A DNA stretch of 64,000 nt from Onchocerca volvulus (GCA_000499405.2 HG738140.1:4239202-4303201), one strand, 5' to 3'. Shown: positions 37,822-50,815, counted from the first letter of the stretch. The notes: generated by a model not told the origin, from the sequence alone. Program-made: numbers and translations.

Positions 37822-38463
37822 TGGACAGAAAAATTCATTACTTAAATAAAACTTTGTCTTTTTAATTAATTACTATTCTTCGTAACTATTAGTAAAATTA
37901 CGGTGTTAACATTATGTGCTATTCATGTACATTGTTTATTTCCTATTTATATTCTATTAAAAATTAATGCAGCAAATTTGAATGAAAAATTTTCATCTTT
38001 TAAAATAACACAAAACAAAAAAGCAATCAAAATATAAATAATAAGATATCATTTTGATATAACACCATTGATATAAATAACAATAGTATTGTATTAGAAT
38101 GATATCTTATTTTTTATGATATCAATGATAAAATATCCATTCACATATTACTTTCTTTATATCCATTCACATATTACTTTCTTTTCCTCTTTTTTTTCGT
38201 TCTTTTCAAGAAAAATAAAAATCAATCAAAAGGAATAAACAAAAAAAAGAGAACTTTACCTGATAACAATAAAAACCACGTTCAAATGGTGCAACAAGTT
38301 TGCCAATAAGTAGATTTAATGCAAAAACTGCTACAGCTAATGCAATTCCAACATCGATAGCTACAGCAAAAAGCCCTTTAATGACAATTGTTGTTATCGA
38401 CTCGTCCGCTTTACTTTCATATTGCGCAAATCGTCCGCTAAATGTTACTCGACGTAATGACAT
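35496..38463 (-). CDS. Lipid phosphate phosphatase (PAP2 family)
   Basis: Five exons: 38260-38463, 37149-37367, 36840-36942, 36228-36344, 35496-35734; 293 residues, as in the PLPP1-3 family. These integral membrane enzymes dephosphorylate phosphatidic acid, lysophosphatidic acid and related lipids on the outer or luminal face. All three catalytic motifs are present: C1 KCTFARLRP (Lys144, Arg151, Pro152), C2 PSGH (195-198, nucleophile-assisting His198), and C3 TRMTDNWHYPTD (Arg247, His253, Asp257), where the first position is Thr in place of the usual Ser. Hydrophobic stretches at about 20-45, 85-105, 115-140, 200-214, 226-246 and 258-275 fit six membrane helices. Exon 1 starts 14 nt after a TATTTTTTAG acceptor, a possible spliced-leader site. 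The cysteine-bearing PNWNDINCNNPNTY loop lies between C1 and C2, as in animal LPPs. Confidence 0.93.
36111..36150. repeat. GATA tetranucleotide microsatellite
   Basis: TAGATAAATAGATAGATAGA continuing through CAGATAGATAGATAAATAAA, within intron 4 of the lipid phosphatase gene. Confidence 0.9.
37782..37819. repeat. Poly(A) run of 38 nt
   Basis: Uninterrupted A run in intron 1 of the lipid phosphatase gene; on the transcribed strand it is poly(U). Confidence 0.95.
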
Positions 38464-38477
38464 TATTGATAATATTC

Positions 38478-41400
38478 CTAAAAAATAGACAAAATATATC
38501 AATATTAAATAATTTATAAATGGAAATACAAAAAATAAAAAAAAAACGTTCAATTAATAATTACTATAAATAATACTATAAACAAATATTTTTAAAGCGA
38601 AAAAATATAAAAAAAACCTTTTTAAAATTTATAAACCAAACCTTTTAAAATTAACGAGAAAAAAAAAAAGAAAAAACAATCAAAATATTAATAATATCGT
38701 TCGGATATATTTTAAATATTAATAATTCTTTCTTATATCTAAAATTATAATAATCCAATCTATTAAACATTTTAAATGTGAATTTCTTTTCCTTGAAAAT
38801 AAATCCTCACTTCCTAAAATTAAATTGTTAGCATTAATTACTATTTTATATCAAATATTCTGATAATTTAGTCATCCATAATTATGTAATCAATCACTTT
38901 TAACACTTTTTTTTTAAAAAAAAAATAAAAATCTTGGAAGAGAAAAAACATTATGTTAGGATAAAATATTCATGTTGAAATTTGAAGATCTAATGAAATT
39001 CAACCAAATCAATTTGATTTATTTAATCTTACTTCAGGTTATTTCAAATCTTATCAAATCTTCGAGTTATTTCAATTTTTCATACAAACTTTTTTCTTTC
39101 ACTATTAGTATACTTTAAATTATTGAAATATCTAATGAACAAATTTTGATGTTAATTTTTGTGCATGTAATTTCAATTCAAACCGCTGATAAATTCTTTT
39201 TTCTTCTTTTTTTTTTCCTGCAATTAAACTTGATGCCTAATATCGAAATATTTTTAGATATAAAAAGAAAATAAAAACAAAAAATTTGGATTTAAAACAA
39301 TTATTGATGAATTTATAAGTGTTAGAATAATATTCGAGAATATATTTGTTAATTAACCTTTTGTTAATTTTTATGAAGAAAAAAAAAATACCTCATAAGA
39401 AATCTTCTCCAAGCAACAATACAATATGATTACTATTCTTTTTTGCCAAAAAATAGGATATTATCAAAATGAACTAATTCTAATAATAATTCTGATATTC
39501 TAATATTTTAATACTAATTTTAATAACTCTAATATAATTATATCAACAAGATATAAATATCTAGCAATTTTTTCGTTTATCATTGAAAAACTGATACTAT
39601 TGATCAATATTTTTTAACAAAATACTGATAATGTAACTAAAAAATGGATATAAAAACTTATTTTTAGACTTGAAAATTAAGAAATTTCAAATCTAAGAAA
39701 TCTGAATTATTAAGAAAAAAAAAAAAAAACTAAAGTACTTTTAGCATAATTTTTAACTTCACTTGCAATATTCACTATGACTACAAGAAAAAAAAAAGAC
39801 ATACTAACATTCATGTGACCTTGCTATTTGCAAAAAATTGTATTTTATAATAACAGGACAAGACAGGGAAATCATTTTACCTAGGTGAAATTATCTAAAT
39901 TTTTAACTTCATATAAACTAATTTAAAAATACTGCATATTAATAAAAAGAATATTTTGACTAGCTGGATCAGCAACATTGTAAAAACATCATAGCAGTTT
40001 TTGTTTTCTTCTTTTCTCTCATCCTGATCTTTCCAATATTTTCTTACTTTTACAACGTTTTAGAAAATTTCGAACAACTGGCATATGATGTTTTTAAAAT
40101 AATATATATAAACTCATAAATGATTTCATAAATGCTGACTCATAAAAGACCTCAGAAAATGCTGAAAAATTCGAGATCATCCCCACTTCTACTTCTAAAA
40201 TTACCAAAAATTAAACTACTCCCTATCTTATTATGCTTGAATTCAAATAATTATTTTAACCATATTATGAATTCCAAGTTGTAAAAAAAAAAAAAAAGGA
40301 AAAACAAAGGTATTAAGTTGCAAAAAAATTGCAGAGTTTCAAAAAATTTTACAAGTTAAAAAAATCAAAAAAAAAAAAAAAAAACTTAAAAGTTAATAAT
40401 ATGATAATCAAAATCGAAATAATTAAATCAATTAATGTCATACGATGTAAACGTATTAAAATGCAAACAAATACAAAAATAGAAAATGTACATAAGCGCA
40501 CAACTATTTAGAGAGAAATACACGAAAACAAATTTTTAATTGCACCTGTATAAAATAAATATAAACTCAATTCCTATTACACTAACAGGTAAGTGTTGAC
40601 GGTTTCAACTTTCAAATTAGTGGCAAATTAAATTTAATTAAACTAAACAAAACTGATGGAAATTAATTTGACAGGTAGCAAATTCATTAAATTAAACTAA
40701 TCATTAAGTAATGTTGCACATGATAACAATGCTACAATAAATTCCTTAATCAAATAATTAATAATTTGAAATAACTTGAAACGAACTCATTCATATCCTA
40801 TTCTATAATCATCGCAAATAACAGAAGCAAATTAAAAAAAAAAAAAAAAATGACCTTGTCAACATTAATATCTCTCATCTTTTTCTCTTTTCAAATAATT
40901 TCTCACTCTCTGTTTACGCACTTCGCAAACCGGTTGAAGGAATTCAAAATTTTGTACTGAAACTTAATTCAAAACGCAACAGCATTAGTAAATTATTCGA
41001 TATAATGCAAACATGACAAAATCAATAATTCAAACATTTGTTTTTCGGTTAATTGCAAAAAGCAACGTAGCTTAGTTAGTATAAACCAATATTAGTATTT
41101 TTTTTCTTAATATTCCTAACAGATGTCTACATGAACTCACAAAAAAGCATTTTATCATATGAACAAAGTATTGAAATTTGAAAGTAAATTCGAATCTCAA
41201 TAAAAGAAGACATTACTCTGATCGTAGTTGAAAAATAAACAATAAATAATATGCAGTAATAAAATACATATCAACAAGATAAATAATGAACTTTTGACCA
41301 AACTAGATAGTGAATGTAGTCTCGTTATTTAGTAATGAAATAGATTTTGCTGAATTAAGTATTTAACGCAACTATTAAAAATTATATATTAGAAAAACTA

Positions 41401-41827
41401 ATATGCAAGCAAGCAAACAAAACAGAACATTGTCATTTCAAGCGGAAAACATTTCCTTTATATTTCATTTTCTCATAAGGTATTATGAACTAATTTTGCT
41501 ATATTAAATTTAATGACAGCTTTCAGGCGCAACGATTATCGGAAAGCTAAATATGTGCATACTACTCTTTTTATCTTTCCAAACTAATCTTTGATTTTCT
41601 CTTCACTTTTTTACATTACATTATCTTCTAACTCTATTCTTTTTTATAACGTATATAGCTGCATTCTATCCACCCGCACTATAAATAATTCTAAGAAACA
41701 AATCATCAACGCATATGAAATGAAGAAATTAGTGTTATCTATGAGATAAATGCATGTGTAGTAACTTAAAACTCCAACTGATTCAAAATCCTAAAATAAT
41801 AATAGATCCGCTTCGGAATCCATAAAA
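38478..41827. other. Intergenic, no gene seen
   Basis: About 3.3 kb between the ATP12 stop and the lipid phosphatase start. A+T-rich with several homopolymers. The promoter of the lipid phosphatase gene should lie here, but no motif could be singled out. Confidence 0.55.
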
Positions 41828-43761
41828 TTAAACCACTTTTGTATCATTTTTCACCATTTCATTTTCTCGAGATTTCATCCCGCATTCTGGTTCCAAATCA
41901 CCCAAATGCACTAATAATATACCGGCTGATAACCGTGAAATCAGCTCTTCTCGTTCGATATCATGAGCCCATTCAACCTGCAACTTTTTTTCTCTTGTAA
42001 GTATATGCAGTTATTTTTACAATGGATATTAATTTTCACTCTGATTCTTATCAAAAATACTAAACGAAGCTTCGGTATAATCCCTTGTCAAGAAATCCAG
42101 AGAATATCTATAAAGTTATCTGGACAAAGACAAAAACTAGTATTTAAGCTAAAATGCTAACCTTTCCCCAAATATCACTTTGATATGTTTGCTCTAGAAG
42201 TGCCAGCTCAACGGCTTCATCGACATGCAAACGAGATGATATGGTCGCCAACGTAAGTAACAAAGATTTGAGTGACTCAGTGGCATACTGTAAACCGACT
42301 AGTTGTAGAAAACTGTAATTCGATAACTGATTTGCCAAACGAATTCGTGAATTATTATCGATCTTAGCTTCTGGAAAAAAGATCACAATAATCATCCATA
42401 GGACTGAATGACCTTATTCTAAAAATTTCTAGCAAATCCAGAAATTTAAAGATAACACGATTTAATTTAATAAGTTTCCCATTACTAAAAAACTGAATAG
42501 GGGATCTTGCACTAATCTCAAGAACCTCAAGACGCCCCTTTCGGTAAAACATACATCTACAAAGACAACATAAACATTTTCAAAATTAGCGAAAAAGTGT
42601 AATTAAGTTTTGAGATCTATAGCAATATGAACGTTCGTATTGATAAACTTTCAAAAATTCAACTAACCTTCGATCAGGGAATAACTTGGTTTCACCGACA
42701 AACCATACTCCCAGTTGATCCATTCAACTATTGGATTCCAATTTTTCTCTTCCAGCTCTAGTAAATTACTGTTTTCCTCTAATCGATATAAGATTGTGTC
42801 TTTATCCAGAAATTGAAGCACTTGTGACAAGAGATCAGATCTGAACTAATCTTTCAGAAAGATAAGACAAATATGCTTAGGCAACATTTCGACATAATAA
42901 TGATACTAGATAAATATTCAGTTCAGATGCACTTAATAAACAATTATAACAACGGTAAGGTTATTAATTATAGGATTTTTATGCAAATGTAAAAGTCATA
43001 TATATTTAATCTCCTTATTGTTCTACTCATTCCTAAAAGACAGAGGAAATTATTTTTTATGAAAACTTAACAAAATAAATGAAACAAAATAACTTCAAAG
43101 AAAAATAATGCATACTTTTTTAACGACATCGGATTATCGATAGCTGTAAAAATTAAGCCTGTAAGCCGCATTAAGTTTGTCTTTAACTCTTCTTTTTGCA
43201 TCTTCCATTCCTCAGCTACGGCAAGTGCAAGTGCTTCGGAAGATATCTAGAAAAAGTAAATAATTAAATTTTAAAATGATTTTTCTATTTATTTTTTCCT
43301 GTCAAATTAGGATAGCATACGAAATAATTTTAAAAAAAAAGTCTTTTTTATTCTCTTTCATATCTGTTCGAGTACCCGAAAAAAAAAGAAAAAAAAAAAC
43401 CTACAAAACTTCAAGTAGGAAAACCAAACCTTTACTGGGTTCCGCTTCGGTGTAACCAAACAGTACTTATCAAGATATATATTATAAACTTGTTCCATAG
43501 GCTTAAACACAGGTCGTACTTCCTGAAATAAATGAAACTTTAAATTTTCAACTTAATGAAAATTCACTTCAATTCTACTCAGATATTTTTTTTTAAAAAA
43601 CCATCGTTTTTTCCTTTTCATTTTTCTAACTTCTATAACTAAGTCATCTTATGTTCTATTATTCAACAATTCAATTTTACGATTACCTCATAAAATCGTT
43701 TCTTTGCATTAGGGATACCAGAAAATCGTCGGCATAATACATAACACAATTTTACATTCAT
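41828..43761 (-). CDS. ATPAF2: ATP synthase F1 assembly factor 2 (ATP12)
   Basis: Six exons: 43687-43761, 43430-43522, 43116-43246, 42668-42840, 42162-42370, 41828-41977; 276 residues (human 289). ATP12 is a mitochondrial matrix chaperone that binds the F1 alpha subunit during ATP synthase assembly. Family blocks appear in order: KKRFYE near residue 20, TPKRNPVK with SSEALALAVAEEWKMQKEE, LTGLIFTAIDNP, LDKDTILYRLEE, NWNPIVEWINWEYGL, LANQLSNYSFLQLVGLQYAT, VDEAVELALLEQTYQ and WGKVEWAHDIEREELISRLS. The N-terminus (MNVKLCYVLCRRFSGIPNAK) is basic and acid-free, as for a mitochondrial targeting peptide. The acceptor CTTTTTATAG abuts the ATG directly. Its upstream neighbour on the same strand, 741 bp away, is another mitochondrial assembly factor. 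Confidence 0.95.
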
Positions 43762-44502
43762 CTATAAAAAGTTATGGGCTGATTATGCTCATTCAGTCCA
43801 AACTTCACCAAAATATATATATTATACTAAGAACATGCACTATACCAATTAATTGTCCAATTCTAACCAACTAACATATATTCCAAATTTAAACAATAAA
43901 AATGAGTTCTTGAAGCAACCGAATATGGCATCAAATTTGTAGCTTCAGTTAATAATAATTTATGACCTGCCCTACTTCGACATATCAGCATTGTTATCAG
44001 CTTTATATTATACTGAAGTTTGTCAATTAAATAACTGAAAATTCCAAAAAGATGCATTCCCAAAAAATATGCAGTAACTATGAAGTATACATACTGTTAT
44101 AAAAAAAAGCTGTTAAAAAAATCATTTTTCGATTATTCATTGCGATTCAAATGAACAAAAATACAGTACACGTAACAGAATGAATAAGGGATATATTTTA
44201 CAGCATAAAATAGGTAATAAGAAAACAGAAGCACTGCAGGAGAAATCTCTTAATGCTTATCTTGAAATCCTTCTGAATAAATCATTTTCTGGAACGAATC
44301 AATCGCTCAGTGACATCAATTGGAAAACTGATAAACTTATGTCTCATTTTTTTTCGAAAATTTAGCTGTAGTAAGATGCGTAGATTTTATAATTTAAATT
44401 ATAATTCAGACTTATATCTCAGAATAATTTGATCAAACAAATCTTCCGAACGAAAAAACTCCTTGTCTAGGATAAACTTCTTTTTTTAGGAAAAAAATTT
44501 GA
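43762..44502. other. Short intergenic between NDUFAF2 and ATP12
   Basis: The two same-strand genes are separated by 741 bp. No coding exon is apparent. On the minus strand the region ends with AACTTTTTATAG against the ATP12 start codon. Confidence 0.5.
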
Positions 44503-46084
44503 TCATGACATTCTTGACTGCTCTTTGTCATAGTCTACATAACGTGGAAAACCTCTCGGTTGTGAATCGAAATCATCGGACATCGTTGTTGATTCTATGT
44601 AAGGCATTTTTTTTGATTCATTATCCGAAAGTTCGTTCGTCTTATCGCGTTCTAATTTCTCCACCTTTTCTGCCATCTACAAAAACTTATCAAATTGTTA
44701 ATAATTATAAAATATATGATTTCTTTCAAGTCTTAAGTTCGAAAGTAAATAATAATTGTCTGGATAATAATCAATAATGAAAGTAATAAAGGCAACATAA
44801 TTACATGTATATTTTGTATATATGTCACAGTTCGCCGTATAAAGGATGATGGTATCAGTCATTAAAGAAAACTTACGATGCCAGGCACAAAACCATCTAT
44901 TTTATTCTATTTCTTAATTAGAGTGAAAATTATTGGGTAAAATTTATACAGAAAAAATTATACGAAAAAAAAAATTACATCTAAATCAAAAATTACATTT
45001 AAATTTCAAAAATTACATCAAAAAATTACATCTAAACAGTTGTATGAAAATTTCTGAAAAAAAACCTCTTCACTAGCTCGTCGATTCGCTAAAATCTCTT
45101 CTGATGTCGGCGGTAATTTTCGCATACCTCGCAGCCATGTTAGCCATTCTGGTGGTGGTAATTCAGATGAATTTCTTGCCGGAATAAATCCTCTACAGTA
45201 TTCAATATGCGTAAAATGGAGAGATGAGTAGAAGTAATTAATCATATGTCTTGCTATGAAATTTATAAATTCAGTCATTGTTACATGTTGTATTGCAAAA
45301 CTATTAAAATTAGTAAAATTCTAATAATCGATTCTCTGCATTAGATAATGCGATAAAGACCAAAGTTTTGATTACTTTCATGAAATTTCAATGATTCTTC
45401 CCTTTCAGTAGCAGTTATCATTCATGATAATTGAATGATAATGAATGATAATTCAACGATAATTAAATGGTAATTCAACGATAATTGAATGATAATTCAA
45501 CCCTGCCAACTTTGCCTGTCAGATGACTTATTTCTTCTCTGTCGATATATACTGCCCAAAAATGATTTCAATTATGGTGAAGCCACTCATATAACTTATT
45601 ATATAACTTCTCGGAACTCAGACACAGATCATTCCACTCATTCCATATTTTGCTGAGAAATGAATCTATCGTACAGTCTTCTTTGAATTTAGGCTTTTGG
45701 AATTGATTCCTAATTCTATAACTTAATGAGATCTAATTAAAACTTACTAAATGTTATGTTACTTTTACTAACAAATTTACACAATCAGTAACTCTGTAAT
45801 TTCACAGAATGGAAAGATGACAGCATTACTTGCACTTACAAATAATGAAAATTCCTTGTTAAAAAATTTTTAAACGAAACAAAATTCTCATGTGAAAATC
45901 TTGAAACTCAGAAGAAAAATCCATCGTCGACTGACCGGCTTACAATTCTTTGGGATTCCATTAGTTCATAATATTTGTTGCCTTCTTCATCAATGCCAAC
46001 AAAATTCTTCCGAAATCGTTTACGATCAAGTGAATCCAAAAAATTACGCCAAATGAATTTCAATACACCCGGACGATTACTCAT
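44503..46084 (-). CDS. NDUFAF2: Complex I assembly factor NDUFAF2 (mimitin-like)
   Basis: Three exons: 45936-46084, 45066-45192, 44503-44676; 149 residues (human 169). NDUFAF2 is a paralogue of the NDUFA12 subunit and acts late in respiratory complex I assembly in the mitochondrial matrix. Diagnostic pieces are FVGIDEEGNKYYE (compare VGTDxFGNKYY), MESQRIVSR (compare REKRIVE), PPPEWLTWLRGMRKLPPTSE with EILANRRASEE (compare PTEWEAWIRRTRKTPPTMEE), then a variable charged tail. The exon-1 donor must be CCG/GTCAGT for phases to close; an alternative GTAAGC nine bases earlier does not keep frame. The start lies 14 nt after a CTGTTCAG acceptor and is preceded by a three-codon upstream frame. Confidence 0.92.
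45421..45502. repeat. Short tandem repeat in NDUFAF2 intron 1
   Basis: GATAATTGAATGATAATTCAAC-like units of 16-18 bp are repeated about five times with small variations. Confidence 0.8.
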
Positions 46085-46098
46085 TAATACTCCATTCT
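46085..46098 (-). promoter_or_regulatory. NDUFAF2 5' leader with 3-codon upstream ORF
   Basis: After the CTGTTCAG acceptor the leader contains ATG GAG TAT TAA, whose stop overlaps the main start in the arrangement TAATG. If the leader is trans-spliced here, the mRNA begins with this minimal frame. Confidence 0.4.
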
Positions 46099-47968
46099 CT
46101 GAACAGAAAATAGATAATACATAAACTTGTAGATATATCGATTTGATAGAGCCTGAATACGCCAATTATAGATCTCGTATAAAACTTATATTTTTAAGTT
46201 AGTCGGAGGGATTATTTATCTACCCATATATTCACATTTTTAGACTAAGAAATCGGCGGACTATTTTGCTATCCACAGAATTTATTACGCTTCAACATAA
46301 TCAATTTAATCATGAGATATTATCCATATAAAATATCTAAAAGTCACTGTTTCAATTTCTGATTTAATGATTGCATTGATCATTATAGATATCAGCAAAT
46401 TAGATATTTTATAATTCTCAGTGTTAAATAATTTGAAAATGTCTCTCTACACACGGTAATCATCTGAAAAAAATCTGTCCAATTCGGAAATAATATCATT
46501 TAAAATAATTAATAAATTCCTGGAAAAATCATTCCATAACTTCAATAAAAAGAATTTTGAAATTGAAATAAAAAGAAAGAAGAAAGAAATTGAGAGAAAA
46601 ATTACGGAAATCATTCGTAAAAAAAAATCATCCCACTTATCCTAAATTATTATAATAATTATCAAAATATTCAACATATTAAAAATCAAAAACAAATATA
46701 ATGATGAATGAAGTGAAAAAGTTGCAAGGATCATTTGTTTATTTAAAAACAGCAGAAATTCGTCGAATTTAATTCAGAATTAAATTTTCAATTCCAATTA
46801 ATTCCATAATAATATAAATTAATGAACAACCACTATCGTGCAAAACATCGCGCACACTTCCAACTTGATCAATATTTGATATGAAGTTCTTATGTAGACT
46901 TGGATCCCAGCACGAAAACTTGATAATATTAAGTTGACGGATTTTTCGTTGGGATATACTTTTGTCAAGTTCCGTTTGGAGGCGGAGACAATGTATTTTG
47001 GGAGAGGGTTAGGGATTGATAAGGTGAGAGATATTATTGGTTAGGGATTGATAAGATTGAGAGAAATTATTGGTTAGGGATTGCGGGTGAATGAAATGTA
47101 ATAAAAAGTTGGAAGAGATTAAAGATTGAGAGAGATTCAAAAAACGACACGTTTCATGATTGAATGATGGGTACTAGATGAGAGTTTTGGAATGTGTGTA
47201 TTTTTTCACGATGGATTATTTGAGGATGGGAAGAAAGGATTGTTTGCTAGAAAAGAGAGTTTAAGAATGAGTAAAAAAGGTGAGAGAAGAGCGAGAGGGA
47301 CAGTTGTGAAAACATTGAGAGAATCATTATGGTTTAATGTAAGCAGAGATTGAGAGTGCTAGAAGGTTAGACCAGAGATGAAATCGTTTAATCAGAATTT
47401 ATGTAAATATACTTAGGTTTATATGATTGATTTATTTTGCTTGATTTTTTAAAATTTTGCATAATAGTTGTTTGAATAATTCCATTTAATGCATTTATTC
47501 GCTTATGGATTTAACATTATTCAAATCAAAGAGATATTCAAATATCTCAGTCTACAAGATTATTTCTTAAGACGCATTTTTGAGGATGATATCGCAGAAA
47601 ACTTTTCTGTAGATCTCTGCGAAAAAGATTTACGATTCAAGTCTATCGTTTAATTTAGCTGAACTTTCAAAAATGTTTAATTTATCGGGAATTGTTTGAT
47701 CTATCTGAAATTGTTTAACCATTTTCTAAACTGATTAATCTATCGGGATATGCTATCGTTTGATTGTTCCATGAGGCGAATTGTTTAAGTATTTTGAACT
47801 ATTTTTATTCAGTGTTGGTAATGATTAGATTATTAGCATATGTTGAATTGGATAAAAAACTTTGATAAAATAGTTCATAATGTTCGTTTAATTCATGACT
47901 GATGCAAATAATCGATAATTTTTGCATCAAACTAAATGTTTTCTATATAAATTTTTCATATTTTACAG
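46099..47968. other. Divergent intergenic region, NDUFAF2 / CSTF3
   Basis: Shared upstream region of two divergently transcribed genes. The right third (about 46980-47380) is unusually rich in G and A on the plus strand and carries repeats of GGTTAGGGATTG. It is the most likely site of a bidirectional promoter, but no TATA or initiator can be assigned. Confidence 0.5.
47007..47083. repeat. 33-bp tandem repeat with GGTTAGGGATTG core
   Basis: The core occurs at 47007-47018, 47039-47050 and 47072-47083 with AGAGA(T/A)ATTATT between copies. Confidence 0.85.
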
Positions 47969-47977
47969 CTTGTATCG
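47969..47977 (+). promoter_or_regulatory. CSTF3 5' leader with putative trans-splice acceptor
   Basis: TATTTTACAG ends at 47968, leaving a 9-nt leader before ATG. The upstream flank is T-rich and no coding exon precedes it. Confidence 0.5.
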
Positions 47978-50777
47978 ATGAGTTCGCTTTCAGTTGTAAG
48001 TCCGGAACGGCGAATTGAACTGAATCCATTTGATGTCGATGCTTGGAATCTTTTGCTACGAGAATCACAGGTATTAATTATATTGAAAATTAATATTTCG
48101 TAGTGGAATATGTTGAGTACTATCAATTTAACTGGTCAAGAGAATATATAAATGTAAAGTTGCTATGAGCTGTGTATAATTGTGATAAGTAATACGCAAG
48201 TTGCTTCCTTTTTATTGAACTTTTGTTAGTGATATAAGGAAATAAAGCAATTCATATTATGGAATTTTCTGATTCAAAATATTCTTAGTAATATATGGGA
48301 AAAAAAAAGATGAAAATTAATTGAATAGGAAGTTCATGTGAATTTCATCATTTCATACTAAACTATTTTTAACCAGTTACTATTTGGTCCATTTACATTG
48401 GATTTCTTTTATTTGCCCTAGCTCGATTACATTTAAGATGATGAAAATGTTATTTAAAAAATGGCACTTATTCTAAATAACTTTTTTTCCGTTTCTTGAA
48501 AATAGATTGCCTTATACTGAAATGGACGAGATTACTTATATGAAAACAAGTCTTAGTAAGGGCAGTATATCAAGATATCCGGAGGAATCTTAAAGCAAAG
48601 TGAGATTTCAGGCTAGACCAATTGATCAAGTACGTTCGTTTTATGAAAAATTAGTGACACAGTTCCCGAATGCTGGCCGTTATTGGAAAGCATATATAGA
48701 TCATGAAGTAAGTTATCTACTGAAAATTTTGCTTTATTTCAAATCTGAGCTTTCGTTTTATGTTACTGGACGCTTTGTGGAGAAGCCCTATTTGAATTCG
48801 CATTTACTCATTACAATAATTTCAGCCAAAAAATATTCGCAGATGAAATGTAATGGGCTTGGGGGGTGGGAGGAAGGGGATTTCAAAGACAAAAACCGAA
48901 GAAATTCAGTGTATAAAATTTTCTAGATCATTTATAAAAATTTAGAAACATATTGGTAACTGTTTTTGCTCATTAAAATCAATATTCCATAAATCATGAA
49001 TTTGAAAACACTGAAAATGAAGGATATCATCATGAAGAGAAAGCAGTTTCCATCAATTGAATATCATCGGTTGTTATTTGTTTTGCAATTTTGCAGCGCG
49101 CAGTGGTGCTCGCTCTTCTTCTCCTTCTTCGTGTAAACAGATATGGGACTTCTGTGAAACTGAGAACAAAAAGTGTGAATTTAGGAATGACATACTCTGT
49201 CTTTAGTCCATGTTTTGAACAAATATCAAATGTATTACTAGTGCTGCATGAATTTTGCTACCATTCCAAACGGAATAAAAATTTTTATTCGAGAAAGTGG
49301 CCCAACAATAATAAAATATATTTTTTTGATCGCATTTTTCCTTTTTCCTTTTTTTCTTTCTTTTTAAATTTTTCCCGCCGAATAAAGAATATACAACAAG
49401 TATGATCTCTCTCACATTGCAACTAATCACGATTTTTCAAAATTCATTTCACATTATACTTTGTTATCTCGGCGTGTGAAATTGCAGTAAAGAATATACT
49501 GGGAAAATAAGAGGATGTGATAGAGCAACATATTGAAAGTCCGATCTCCTAATGTGAATAATGTGAATTTTGAAAAATCATTTCACAGTGACAGTGTTAT
49601 ACTAACTGAAACAATAATAATTATTCAGACAGCAAGTCTTTTTATTTTTATTTTTTTTGATAGAAAAAAAGAATCTAGCACATATTCCAGTAATTTTAGA
49701 ATAGATGCTTTTGTTGCATGATGTTGGAATTTCATGTCCACAAAATCCCCAGATTAGGATATGAAATTATATGAAATTCTTCCTTGCAATTTTTTGGAAT
49801 TTTTTTGCAACAGAAGTTTACATTTTTTAACAAATTTCTAGAATACTATCAAATTATGTTAAAAATTTCACGAGGAAACTTACGATTAAATATGTTTTGG
49901 CTTTATTATTTGACTGAATTGATTTTAAAAAGTGAGCATAATTTGTTGTTTGCATCCATTGTAAAACAGCCCAATATACGGCATTACTTTTACTGAAATG
50001 TCTATCATGGGCCGATTTTTGCGTGGATTTCTTGGCATGCAAACTCCCGTTACTTTATTTTTCTTAGATTTTATTTTTTATATTACCAAAAGAGAAAGTT
50101 TCATGTACTTGAATTTCAGCTTCGTGGCAAAAATTACGAAAATGTGGAGTCAGTAAGTTTGAATTCTTTTTTCAAGTTTTCAAAATTTTCGATTTGGGAT
50201 TTAGACAATTCATAATCAGTATTATATAAATCTGTTTTCCAACGAATAGTCTAATCATGGGATGAATTGATATAAGTGATCATACTGAGTGTTATCATGG
50301 GATTAGTTGCAGTTGCATCAATAAGAAAGGTACGTTAAATTGTATGTTTGCGTAGCTTTTCGCAAATTTTTAGTTTCATCCCGATCCTTTAGTGAGATTC
50401 GACATGCAGGATATATGTTTCGAAGCTTGAAACTCAGAAGTATTGCTGTCTACAAATTAGCGAGAATTGGATTAATCAATACGGGTTCATGATATTATCA
50501 TAAGTATCATGAACTTAATGCATGTCGACGTTGAGCATTTACATTTAACCTGCAGTAATATACCAACATTAGATAGTTTAACACATGGTAAACTATTGCT
50601 AGAAGTAGTTTGATTGATAAGTAATTTAATCTAACTATCACAACCTTGGGACTTATATAGCTTAAAAAAACTATATTTCAATTGTTGACAATGTTATTAT
50701 TCTAAATAATGATAATACAGATATGCTAATTTATTACTGAAAATATTTCATTGCCTAATGATTGAAGGATAATTTTT

Positions 50778-50815
<38 letters not shown>

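Noticed and set aside
47007..47083. Interstitial telomere repeat
   Set aside because: The repeated core is GGTTAGGGATTG at 33-bp spacing, not tandem TTAGGC; resemblance is superficial.
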